Source: Pseudomonadota bacterium (GTDB taxonomy: Bacteria > Pseudomonadota > Alphaproteobacteria > Acetobacterales > Acetobacteraceae). From it: a stretch of DNA of 8,830 bases. Numbering within the stretch: the first letter of the stretch is position 1; every line of letters starts with the position of its first letter. The position numbers were made by a program, and so were the translations under genes. Positions 1-6,158 of this stretch are shown here, piece by piece. The notes below the pieces were generated by a model that saw nothing but the letters and a program-made list of their open reading frames with translations, searched no databases and had not been told where the DNA came from. The stretch is from the NCBI GenBank assembly GCA_021808055.1, contig JAKBCH010000069.1, forward strand, positions 1 through 8,830, in the 5' to 3' direction.

Positions 1-510
1 GCTCCACCCTACCAGAAGCCCGAGGCGCTGCTGCACCGGGTGATCATGGCCGCCACCAGCCCCGGCGATATTCTGGTGGACCCGTTTCTGGGCACGGGCA
101 CCACCGCCGTGGTGGCCAAAAGGCTGCACCGGCATTTTATCGGCATTGAGCGCCACCCGGCCTATGTGGAGGCCGCCTGGGGCCGCCTGCGCACCGAGGA
201 GCGCGCACCGCGCACCGCCGTGGTGGCACCGCCTTCCGGCAGGGAGACGCCGCGAATCGCCTTTGGCAGCTTCGTGGAACGCGGCATTATCCGCCCTGGT
301 ACACAGCTGATGGACAAGCAGCGCCGGTTTGCCGCTGAGGTGACGGCCGATGGCGGGCTGGTGAGCGGGAGCCATCGCGGCTCCATCCATCAGGTGGGCG
401 CGGCGGTGCAGAACGCACCCAGCTGCAATGGCTGGACCTTCTGGCATTTTGAGCGGAATGGGCAGTTGCTGCCGCTGGATCTGCTGAGGAAGGAAGATCA
501 GGAGGGATAA
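1..510 (+). CDS. ccrM: CcrM-type adenine-N6 DNA methyltransferase, C-terminal part (5' end outside window)
   Basis: This is the last 169 residues of a beta-class DNA methyltransferase, open from the first base of the window. Visible are the QKPEALL segment (about residues 5-11), the SAM-binding motif I DPFLGTGTT (27-35) and the FIGIER strand that follows it. In the beta class the catalytic DPPY motif lies N-terminal to these, so it falls outside the window. After a short linker, a second domain (about 88-165) has the pattern seen at the C-terminus of CcrM/HinfI-like enzymes (RAMA domain): ADGGL, GSIHQVGA, QNAPSCNGWTFWH. CcrM methylates adenine in GANTC and times replication and cell-cycle transcription in alphaproteobacteria. 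The family call rests on the two-domain layout and is strong; the exact target cannot be read from this fragment. The gene converges on the ABC importer operon, with 56 bases between the two stop codons. Confidence 0.9.
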   Translation, partial: APPYQKPEALLHRVIMAATSPGDILVDPFLGTGTTAVVAKRLHRHFIGIERHPAYVEAAWGRLRTEERAPRTAVVAPPSGRETPRIAFGSFVERGIIRPGTQLMDKQRRFAAEVTADGGLVSGSHRGSIHQVGAAVQNAPSCNGWTFWHFERNGQLLPLDLLRKEDQEG

Positions 511-520
511 AGTTGTTCCC

Positions 521-544
521 GTAATGTTCCACGTTGAACATTAC
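521..544. promoter_or_regulatory. 24-bp palindrome with a parS-like core
   Basis: Arms GTAATGTTC (521-529) and GAACATTAC (536-544) are perfect inverse complements around a 6-base centre. The inner 16 bases, TGTTCCACGTTGAACA (525-540), differ at one position from TGTTCCACGTGGAACA, a form of the bacterial parS consensus bound by ParB. The mismatch (G to T, base 535) lies in the central CACGTG. The palindrome sits between convergent genes, 10 bases after the ccrM stop and 22 bases after the importer stop, so it could also act as a bidirectional terminator. Against that, neither side has a T-tract and the stem is only 9 bp and AT-leaning. A parS-like or other protein-binding site is my first choice; function is inferred. 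Confidence 0.45.
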
Positions 545-566
545 TAACATTGCGTTATGCCTGGCG

Positions 567-1352
567 CTACCGCGCCACCTTGCCGGATTCGCCGATGAGC
601 TTCTGCGCCAGCAGCACCGGAATAGCGGTGAACAGGATGATGGCGAACACCACCACATTCACCTCCGGCAATTGCTGGCCAAGGCGGATGGCGCCGAAAA
701 TCCACAGCGGCAAGGTGTTCTGCGCGCCGGCGGTGAAGGTGGTGACGATCACTTCGTCGAACGAAAGCGCGAAGGCCAGCAGCGCCCCGGCGCCAATGGC
801 GCTGGCCATCATCGGCAGCTGGATAAGCCGGAAGGTGCGGAAGGCATCAGCGCCCAAATCCGCCGAAGCCTCGGTGAGGGAGCGCGGCATCCGCCGCAGC
901 CTGGCGACCACGTTATTATAGACGATCACCACGCAGAAGGTGACGTGCCCGGCGACGATGGTCCAGTAAGAGAGGTTGACCCCCCAGAAAGCAAAATAAG
1001 CCGCCAGCGCCATGCCGGTGAGAATACCCGGCAGAGCAATGGGCAGCACGACGATAAAGCTTACCACCTCCTTCGCGGCAGATTGCATCCGCGCCACTGC
1101 CATGGAGGCCAAAGTGCCCAGCAGCATCGCCGCCAGCGTTGCCACCGAGGCCACCTCCAGCGAGAGCAACAGCGCCTGGCGCACTGCATCGTCATTCCAG
1201 GTATCGCCAAACCAATGCAGGGTGAAGCCGGTAATAGGCCAGGCCGGAATGGGTGCGGCCGAGAAAGCGTAGAGAATGATCACCACGATAGGGATGAACA
1301 GGAAGGCGAAGATAGCCGCGACAGCCGCCCAAATAAGTGTTTCAGAGCGCAT
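567..1352 (-). CDS. ABC transporter permease, polyamine type (PotC/YdcV-like)
   Basis: This is an inner-membrane permease of 261 aa, a normal length for the PotC/YdcV group. About six hydrophobic segments can be picked out: residues 7-30, 63-86, 98-120, 127-150, 183-200 and 232-250. The EAA loop that docks on the ATPase is intact at 161-180, beginning EASADLGADAF and ending in LP. The start ATG at 1352 overlaps the end of the upstream permease gene by 11 bases, with a G-rich stretch (GGGGGCG on the coding strand) just before it, so translation is probably coupled. It is the last gene of the four-gene importer operon. Assignment to the polyamine subgroup comes from neighbours and overall resemblance; the substrate cannot be read from this protein alone. 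A PotC-like amino-acid or quaternary-amine importer subunit is the main alternative. Confidence 0.9.
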   Translation of the reverse strand: MRSETLIWAAVAAIFAFLFIPIVVIILYAFSAAPIPAWPITGFTLHWFGDTWNDDAVRQALLLSLEVASVATLAAMLLGTLASMAVARMQSAAKEVVSFIVVLPIALPGILTGMALAAYFAFWGVNLSYWTIVAGHVTFCVVIVYNNVVARLRRMPRSLTEASADLGADAFRTFRLIQLPMMASAIGAGALLAFALSFDEVIVTTFTAGAQNTLPLWIFGAIRLGQQLPEVNVVVFAIILFTAIPVLLAQKLIGESGKVAR

Positions 1353-2220
1353 CGAACGCCCCCAATTTCCGGGCGATGAGCAGGAACACTGCCATCACGC
1401 CTAAGGGCAGTACCGCATAGGCCGCGGCGAAGGGAATATTGTTGGTGACGCCGACATTGGAATAAACCACGTTGCCGATGAAATCCGACCCGCGCCCACC
1501 CACCAGCATCGGCGTCACGTAATCGCCCAAGGTCAGGGAGAAGGTGAAAATGGCCCCCGCCACCATGCCAGGCAGCGCCATGGGCAGCATCACGCGGCGG
1601 AAGGTGGAGAGGCCGCGCGCGCCCAGATCCGCCGAGGCCTCCAGCAGGCTGGGGGGAATGCGCTCCACACTCGCCGCCACGGGCAAAATCATGAAGGGCA
1701 GCCAGAGATAGGAAAACACGATCCACATGGCCCAGTTGCTGTAGCCGATATGCGCGCGCGGCAGGCCGATCTCTATCAGCGTCCAGTTCAGCAGCCCGTT
1801 ATGAGACAGGATCACCCGCCACGCATAAACCCGCGCCAGATAGCTGGACCAGAGCGGCACCATCACCGCCGCCATCATCACAGCGCGCAAACGCGGGCCG
1901 GCCAGGCGGATCATCGCATAAGCTACCGGCCAGGCGAGGATCACATCCGTAATGGTAACCGCCGCAGCGATGCCGACGGTACGCAAGGCAATGCGGGTAT
2001 AAACCGGCGTTGCCAGCAATTGCTGGAAATTAGTGAGGGAAAAACCCGGGATGAGGTTGCCGGAGAGGTCATCCACCGTCCAGAAGGAGGTGACTAGCAA
2101 GGCGCCTATGGCCGCGAGATACAGCCCCGCGAACCATAGCGCCGGCAGGCCGAGCAAGGCAGCGTTCGCCATGCCCGGCCTCCGCCAGCCCAGGGCGGAA
2201 AATGCCTTCTTGAGGTTCAT
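1342..2220 (-). CDS. ABC transporter permease, polyamine type (PotB/YdcU-like)
   Basis: This is the first of two inner-membrane permeases, 292 aa from the chosen start. It has a hydrophobic N-terminal segment (about residues 19-45) and five further membrane segments. The EAA loop is at 194-213, beginning EASADLGARG and ending in LP, and pairs with the matching loop in the downstream permease to contact the ATPase dimer. I start it at the ATG of 2220 because that codon forms the classic ATGA overlap with the stop of the binding-protein gene, which suggests coupled translation. An in-frame ATG at 2238 would add six residues but lies deeper inside the upstream gene and has no visible ribosome site. 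It forms a heterodimeric channel with the product of 567-1352. The family is clear; the transported compound is inferred from the operon. Confidence 0.9.
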   Translation of the reverse strand: MNLKKAFSALGWRRPGMANAALLGLPALWFAGLYLAAIGALLVTSFWTVDDLSGNLIPGFSLTNFQQLLATPVYTRIALRTVGIAAAVTITDVILAWPVAYAMIRLAGPRLRAVMMAAVMVPLWSSYLARVYAWRVILSHNGLLNWTLIEIGLPRAHIGYSNWAMWIVFSYLWLPFMILPVAASVERIPPSLLEASADLGARGLSTFRRVMLPMALPGMVAGAIFTFSLTLGDYVTPMLVGGRGSDFIGNVVYSNVGVTNNIPFAAAYAVLPLGVMAVFLLIARKLGAFDAL

Positions 2221-3365
2221 CCCTTGATAATCTGCCATTCGCGCTGCCAGGCAGCATAATCCAGGCAGTCATGCTGGCCATTGCCGCAATCGGTTCGCGG
2301 GGTTTTCCAGAACTTGATCTGGTCGAAATAAGACGAAGGGGCGTTGGCATGGTACTGTTCGCAGGAGCCGGGCTGCTGGGCGTCCATCTCCTTGCAGGCC
2401 AGGGTGTTGGCCGGAGTTTCACCGAAATAAATCGCCTGCTCAGCCTGTACCTTGGGCGTGGTGACCCAGTTGATCCATTCATAGGCGCAGTTGGGGTGCG
2501 GGGCTTTTGCGGAGACCATCCAGGTATCGGCCCAGCCGGTGGCACCTTCCTGCGGGATGGTTTCCGCCACCGGCACCTTGGCGGCTTGCAGCGTATTGGT
2601 CTGGTACGGCCAGGCGGCACCCACCACGGCATCGCCTGAGGTGAAGAGCTGGATTTCGTCCGACGCCAGGGCCCAATATTTCTTGATAAGCTTGGACTGC
2701 GCCTGCAGCAGCGTCACCACCGCGTCCATCTGCGTCTGGTTCAGCTCATACGGGTCCGTGATGCCCAGCGCGGGGTCTTTCTTGGACAAATACAAAGCCG
2801 CATCCGCGATCTGGATGGGATTATCCGGCACGGTGATCTTGCCCTTATAAGCGGCGTCGTAAATTACCGACCAGGAAGTGGGTGCTGAGGAAAACACCTT
2901 GGTGTTATACAGCAGCGTGTTCGGCCCCCATTCGTAGGACACGCCGTAATGCACGCCCTTTACGGTGTTGAAGGCCGGGCCTTTGAGTTGCGGAATGAAG
3001 TTCTTCCAGGCCGGGATGAGCGCCATGTTGATGGGCTGCACATCGTGCCCGTAAATAAGCCGCAAAGTGGCATCGCCGGAAGCGGAAACGACATCGTACT
3101 GGTTGCCGCCGCCCGAGCGCATCAGCGCCACCATCTCGTCGGAAGAACCAGCATATTTTGCATGAACCTGGCAGCCGGTGGCGGCCTCAAAGGGTTTCAC
3201 CCAATCGTCCTGCGCGTAGCCCTCCCATGCCACCACGTTCAGCACGCCCTCGCCCTGGCCGATGGCCTGCAAAGGTTCCGCCGCGGCGGCACCCTGCGCG
3301 AAAGGCAGAGACGCCGACACATATAAAGCCAGCCTGGCGAGGTTACGTTTAAAACCGTCTCTCAT
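2217..3365 (-). CDS. Periplasmic polyamine-type ABC substrate-binding protein (YdcS/PotD-like)
   Basis: This secreted 382-aa binding protein captures the ligand in the periplasm and delivers it to the permeases. It has a signal peptide: positive start (MRDGFKR), hydrophobic core, and an alanine-rich cleavage region near residues 26-29. The mature N-terminus carries the PotD/PotF-family pattern LNVVAWEGYAQDD, followed by SSDEMVALM and YDVVSASGD. The mature part has six cysteines, one near the N-terminus and four in the last third (LACKEM, GSCEQY, TDCGNG, HDCLDY), plausible disulfide partners in the periplasm; this C-terminal cysteine pattern resembles E. coli YdcS from memory. The ATG at 3365 is preferred over GTG at 3368 because AAGGGAG lies 7 bases before it. 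Either start overlaps the ATPase stop. Putrescine or spermidine is the likely ligand class but is not proven by sequence. Confidence 0.9.
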   Translation of the reverse strand: MRDGFKRNLARLALYVSASLPFAQGAAAAEPLQAIGQGEGVLNVVAWEGYAQDDWVKPFEAATGCQVHAKYAGSSDEMVALMRSGGGNQYDVVSASGDATLRLIYGHDVQPINMALIPAWKNFIPQLKGPAFNTVKGVHYGVSYEWGPNTLLYNTKVFSSAPTSWSVIYDAAYKGKITVPDNPIQIADAALYLSKKDPALGITDPYELNQTQMDAVVTLLQAQSKLIKKYWALASDEIQLFTSGDAVVGAAWPYQTNTLQAAKVPVAETIPQEGATGWADTWMVSAKAPHPNCAYEWINWVTTPKVQAEQAIYFGETPANTLACKEMDAQQPGSCEQYHANAPSSYFDQIKFWKTPRTDCGNGQHDCLDYAAWQREWQIIKG

Positions 3366-4420
3366 CACTGCTCTCCCTTGTTGATTGACCCACCGATGAT
3401 AACTGACGCCGCGCGCGGCCAGGCCACCGTTACCGAATCCCCCGGTGCGAAACGCAGGCCGCCGTGCACGGGCACGATATTGGCTTCCATCACCTGCATG
3501 GTGCCGCCATCCTCCAGCGCCACGATGGCGCGGGTAATGGCACCGAGATAGACGATCTCTCGCACAGAACCATGCCGCTTCTCGAACCCTTCCGGCACCG
3601 CATGGGCGTGCGGCACCAGATGCAGCTTTTCCGGCCGCAGCAGCGTATTGCCGAGAATGTTGGAGGAGCCCACGAAATCCGCGACGAAGGCGCTGGCCGG
3701 GCGCTCGTAAAGGTCGAACGCGGTGCCGATCTGCTCGATCTTGCCCTCGCTGAACACGGCGATGCGGTCTGACATCGAAAGCGCCTCATCCTGGTCGTGG
3801 GTGACGTAGATGAAGGTGATGCCGGTTTCCAACTGGAGGCGTTTGAGCTCCTGCTGCATCTGGTGGCGGAGTTTGAGGTCCAGCGCGCCCAAGGGTTCGT
3901 CCAGCAGCAGCACGCGGGGGCGGTTGACCATGGCGCGGGCGAGGGCCACGCGCTGGCGCTGACCGCCGGAAAGCTGGGCAGGTTTGCGGCCGGCGAAATT
4001 GGCGAGCTGCACCGCTGCGAGGGCTTTTTCCGCCTCCGCATGGGCTTCGGCCTTAGGCATCTTCTTGGCGCGCAGGCCGTAGGCAACGTTTTCCACCAGC
4101 GTGAGGTGGGGAAACAGCGCGTAGTCCTGAAACACCGTATTCACCGCGCGCTCAAACGGCGGCAGGGCGGCGACATCCTGGCCATCCAACAATATCCGCC
4201 CGGAATCAGGCTGCTCGAACCCCGCGATAAGGCGCAGAGTGGTGGTTTTGCCGGAGCCGGATGGGCCAAGCAGCGTGAAGAACTCACCAGCATGGACTGT
4301 AAGGTCCACCCGCGAGAGCGCCACCGCCCCGCCATAGGTTTTGGCAACGCCTTCAAGCTGTACGATAGGCTGGTTCACCAGCACCTCTGCGGTTATAGGG
4401 TTGAAGCCTGTATCGTCCAT
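3365..4420 (-). CDS. ABC transporter ATP-binding protein, polyamine type (PotA/YdcT-like)
   Basis: This cytoplasmic ATPase powers the importer; it is 351 aa from the chosen start. All nucleotide-binding elements are intact: Walker A GPSGSGKTT (about 52-60), Q-loop glutamine in VFQDYALFP (98), signature LSGGQ (150-154), Walker B VLLLDEP (170-176), D-loop GALD and H-loop histidine in VTHDQDEA (208). The remainder is a beta-rich TOBE-type domain usual in PotA/MalK-like ATPases. I start at ATG 4420. The frame stays open to a GTG at 4471, but that extension runs through a G8 tract and the inner half of the intergenic dyad and is not family-like. A GTG nearer the conserved start (around VNQPIVQLEGV) is also possible, since no strong ribosome site marks 4420. 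It is the first gene of the operon, divergent from the aldehyde dehydrogenase. Confidence 0.92.
   Translation of the reverse strand: MDDTGFNPITAEVLVNQPIVQLEGVAKTYGGAVALSRVDLTVHAGEFFTLLGPSGSGKTTTLRLIAGFEQPDSGRILLDGQDVAALPPFERAVNTVFQDYALFPHLTLVENVAYGLRAKKMPKAEAHAEAEKALAAVQLANFAGRKPAQLSGGQRQRVALARAMVNRPRVLLLDEPLGALDLKLRHQMQQELKRLQLETGITFIYVTHDQDEALSMSDRIAVFSEGKIEQIGTAFDLYERPASAFVADFVGSSNILGNTLLRPEKLHLVPHAHAVPEGFEKRHGSVREIVYLGAITRAIVALEDGGTMQVMEANIVPVHGGLRFAPGDSVTVAWPRAASVIIGGSINKGEQ
3373..3379 (-). promoter_or_regulatory. Ribosome binding site of the binding-protein gene
   Basis: On the coding strand this reads AAGGGAG and lies 7 bases before the ATG at 3365. That spacing favours ATG 3365 over the overlapping GTG at 3368. 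The site is inside the end of the ATPase gene, as expected for a tightly packed operon. Confidence 0.65.
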
Positions 4421-4441
4421 ATTAGCAGGATTGCCACGCAA

Positions 4442-4449
4442 CCCCCCCC
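4442..4449 (-). repeat. G8 homopolymer tract in the importer operon leader
   Basis: Eight consecutive C on the + strand are eight G in the leader of the importer operon, ending 21 bases before the chosen ATPase start. Tracts of this length can slip during replication. With the ATG at 4420 a slip would change only leader length. With the less likely GTG at 4471 it would shift the frame. Confidence 0.6.
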
Positions 4450-4454
4450 TGCTT

Positions 4455-4502
4455 TGTTGACCTGTAAACACAGCCTCCGCCTGCTGTATTCCAGGGTCAA
4501 CA
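4455..4502. promoter_or_regulatory. Two-part dyad, candidate shared operator between divergent genes
   Basis: Outer arms TGTTGACC (4455-4462) and GGTCAACA (4495-4502) are perfect inverse complements. Inner arms ACAGC (4470-4474) and GCTGT (4483-4487) share the same centre (4478/4479), with a matching AA/TT pair at 4467-4468 and 4489-4490. It lies 34 bases upstream of the ATPase ATG (4420) and 55 bases upstream of the dehydrogenase ATG (4558). Nested symmetric half-sites over 48 bp suit a dimeric or tetrameric regulator controlling both directions. The inward TTGACC hexamers resemble -35 boxes, but I find no convincing -10 at 16-18 bases, so I call an operator and not promoters. Confidence 0.5.
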
Positions 4503-4547
4503 GTTTTTACCGGCGGGGGCGCATAGTGGGATGAAAGCTTTATCAGT

Positions 4548-4553
4548 GAGGAG
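4548..4553 (+). promoter_or_regulatory. Ribosome binding site of the aldehyde dehydrogenase
   Basis: GAGGAG lies four bases before the ATG at 4558, slightly close but the best ribosome site in the region. It decides the start against the in-frame ATG at 4531, which has no such site. Confidence 0.65.
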
Positions 4554-4557
4554 TGCC

Positions 4558-5985
4558 ATGCCCGATCATCTGAAATTCTACATCAACGGCGAATGGGTGG
4601 ACCCGGTGGCGCCAAACCGCATCGCGGTGATCGACCCCTCGACCGAGGAGGTGTTCACGCATATTTCCGGCGGCGCGGCGGCGGATGTGAACAAGGCGGT
4701 GGCCGCCGCGAAGGCGGCATTCGCCAGCTATTCCCGGTTTTCGCAAAAGGAAAGGCTGGAGCTGCTGGAAGCCTGCCTTGCCGAATACCACAAGCGCTAT
4801 GACGAAATTGCCGAAGCCTGCGCCAAGGAGATGGGCGCGCCGATAGCCTTTGCGAAAGAGGCGCAGGCCTGGGTGGGGCAGAAGCATTTCGAGGCGACGA
4901 TTGAGAAGCTGAAGAGCTTCAAATTCACCGAGCAGCGCGGCACCACCATGGTGGTGAAGGAGCCGATTGGCGTTTGCGGGCTGATCACGCCCTGGAACTG
5001 GCCGCTGAACCAGATTGTGTGCAAGGTGGCACCTGCTTTGGCCACGGGGTGCACCATGGTACTGAAGCCTTCCGAGATCGCGCCGATCAACGCGCTGATC
5101 TTCGCCGAGGCAATGCATGCGGCGGGCGTGCCGAAAGGCGTGTTCAATTTGGTGAACGGCACCGGGCCGGATGTGGGCCAGGTGCTGGCCGGCCACAAGG
5201 ATGTGGACATGATGAGCTTCACCGGCTCCACCCGTGCGGGCACCATCGTGGCGCGCGAGGCGGCGGCGACGGTAAAGCGCGTCTGCCAGGAGCTGGGCGG
5301 CAAATCCGCGAACATTCTGCTGGATGATGTGGATTTGGACAGTGCCGTGCGCCAGGGCATCGGTGCGTGCTTCATCAATACCGGGCAGTCTTGCGACGCG
5401 GCGACGCGCATGCTGGTGCCCGCCGCGATGCACGACAAGGCGGTGGAGATTGCGGTGGACGAAGCGGAGAAGCAGACACCCGGCCCGGCCTTCACCGAAG
5501 GCACGGTGTTGGGGCCGCTGGTGAGCGAGTTGCAGTGGGACAAGGTGCAGCGGCTGATAAAGGCGGGCATCGACGAAGGTGCCACGCTGGCCTGCGGCGG
5601 CACCGGGCGGCCGGAAGGGTTGAACCGCGGCTATTTCGCCAAACCCACTGTATTTGCCAATGTGAAACCGGGCATGATAATCGAGAAGGAAGAGATTTTC
5701 GGGCCGGTGCTTTCCATTATGCCGTATGACACGCTGGAGCGGGCGGTGGAGATGGCCAATGACACGGTGTATGGCCTGGCGGCCTATGTGCAGGGCAAGG
5801 ACATGGAAAAAGTACGCGATGTGGCGGCACAGATGCGGGCCGGGTCGGTGTATCTGAACTATCCGGACATGGATTTCTTCTCGTCGTTTGGGGGGTACAA
5901 ACAGTCCGGCAATGGGCGGGAATACGCCGATTGGGCGATGCACGATTTCCTGGAGATCAAGAGTATCGTGGGGTATGGGGGGTAG
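4558..5985 (+). CDS. NAD(P)-dependent aldehyde dehydrogenase (ALDH superfamily, possibly CddD-like)
   Basis: This soluble enzyme oxidises an aldehyde to its carboxylic acid; it has 475 aa, the usual length for the superfamily. Conserved elements are complete: TPWNWP with the catalytic Asn (147), the cofactor-side KPSE segment (170-173), the Rossmann turn FTGSTRAG (221-228), the general-base Glu in QELGGK (245), the nucleophilic Cys in NTGQSC (279), and EEIFGPV near the C-terminus. The active-site context (GQSCDAATRMLVP) and the ending GGYKQSGNGRE recall the CddD-like ALDH group, from memory. The start at 4558 is chosen for GAGGAG just upstream; ATG 4531 would add nine residues. It is divergent from a polyamine-type importer, so an aminoaldehyde from polyamine breakdown (compare PatD/YdcW beside ydcSTUV in E. 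coli) is a reasonable substrate guess. Substrate and cofactor preference cannot be fixed by eye. Confidence 0.92.
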   Translation: MPDHLKFYINGEWVDPVAPNRIAVIDPSTEEVFTHISGGAAADVNKAVAAAKAAFASYSRFSQKERLELLEACLAEYHKRYDEIAEACAKEMGAPIAFAKEAQAWVGQKHFEATIEKLKSFKFTEQRGTTMVVKEPIGVCGLITPWNWPLNQIVCKVAPALATGCTMVLKPSEIAPINALIFAEAMHAAGVPKGVFNLVNGTGPDVGQVLAGHKDVDMMSFTGSTRAGTIVAREAAATVKRVCQELGGKSANILLDDVDLDSAVRQGIGACFINTGQSCDAATRMLVPAAMHDKAVEIAVDEAEKQTPGPAFTEGTVLGPLVSELQWDKVQRLIKAGIDEGATLACGGTGRPEGLNRGYFAKPTVFANVKPGMIIEKEEIFGPVLSIMPYDTLERAVEMANDTVYGLAAYVQGKDMEKVRDVAAQMRAGSVYLNYPDMDFFSSFGGYKQSGNGREYADWAMHDFLEIKSIVGYGG

Positions 5986-6011
5986 TTTTATCCGACGATC
6001 TATAACAAAAC

Positions 6012-6042
6012 GGGGCCGAATCTATGGTTCGGCTCCTTTTTT
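6012..6042 (+). terminator. Rho-independent terminator after the aldehyde dehydrogenase
   Basis: Arms GGGGCCGAA (6012-6020) and TTCGGCTCC (6028-6036) form a 9-bp stem with one G-U pair and a 7-base loop, followed directly by TTTTTT (6037-6042). It lies 26 bases after the dehydrogenase stop. This is a canonical intrinsic terminator and marks the edge between the GC-rich block and the AT-richer segment that follows. Confidence 0.92.
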
Positions 6043-6050
6043 AAGGTCAT

Positions 6051-6080
6051 TTAACTCTCAGGTTCGTTTCAAAATATACC
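6051..6080 (+). promoter_or_regulatory. Possible sigma-70 promoter for the 6159 gene
   Basis: TTAACT (6051-6056) and TATACC (6075-6080) are separated by 18 bases and each match 4 of 6 consensus positions. They lie just after the terminator of the preceding gene, so the downstream gene needs its own promoter about here. The whole stretch is AT-rich, which makes chance matches easy. Confidence 0.3.
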
Positions 6081-6121
6081 AAAATTTTACTACATCAGAA
6101 TATTTACAAATCGATACGTGA

Positions 6122-6142
6122 TGTGCGAGATCAAGGCGCACA
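6122..6142 (+). promoter_or_regulatory. Small inverted repeat in the leader of the 6159 gene
   Basis: TGTGCG (6122-6127) and CGCACA (6137-6142) are perfect inverse complements around a 9-base centre, ending 16 bases before the ATG. It could be an operator (possibly autoregulatory) or a leader hairpin near the ribosome site. The function is unknown and a 6-bp repeat may be chance. Confidence 0.3.
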
Positions 6143-6158
6143 ACCGTGGGTGTATTAG

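Noticed and set aside
511..566. Bidirectional intrinsic terminator between ccrM and the importer
   Set aside because: A perfect palindrome is present but there is no T-tract on either strand and the stem is short. I list it as a parS-like or protein-binding site, with termination as an alternative.
534..1379. 281-codon open frame antisense to the PotC-like permease
   Set aside because: The opposite strand encodes a typical permease with an EAA motif. The antisense product is low-complexity His/Arg/Gly/Gln-rich, and its start lies inside the palindrome.
4457..4500. Paired TTGACC hexamers as -35 boxes of divergent promoters
   Set aside because: No acceptable -10 element lies 16-18 bases downstream on either strand. 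The symmetry of the whole 48-bp element fits an operator better.
3797..4534. 245-codon open frame antisense to the ABC ATPase
   Set aside because: The ATPase strand holds every expected nucleotide-binding motif; the antisense frame has none and would run through the divergent regulatory region.
4543..5943. 466-codon open frame antisense to the aldehyde dehydrogenase
   Set aside because: It fully overlaps a clear ALDH on the other strand. It is rich in His, Arg and Gly without family motifs, as expected for a shadow frame in GC-rich DNA.
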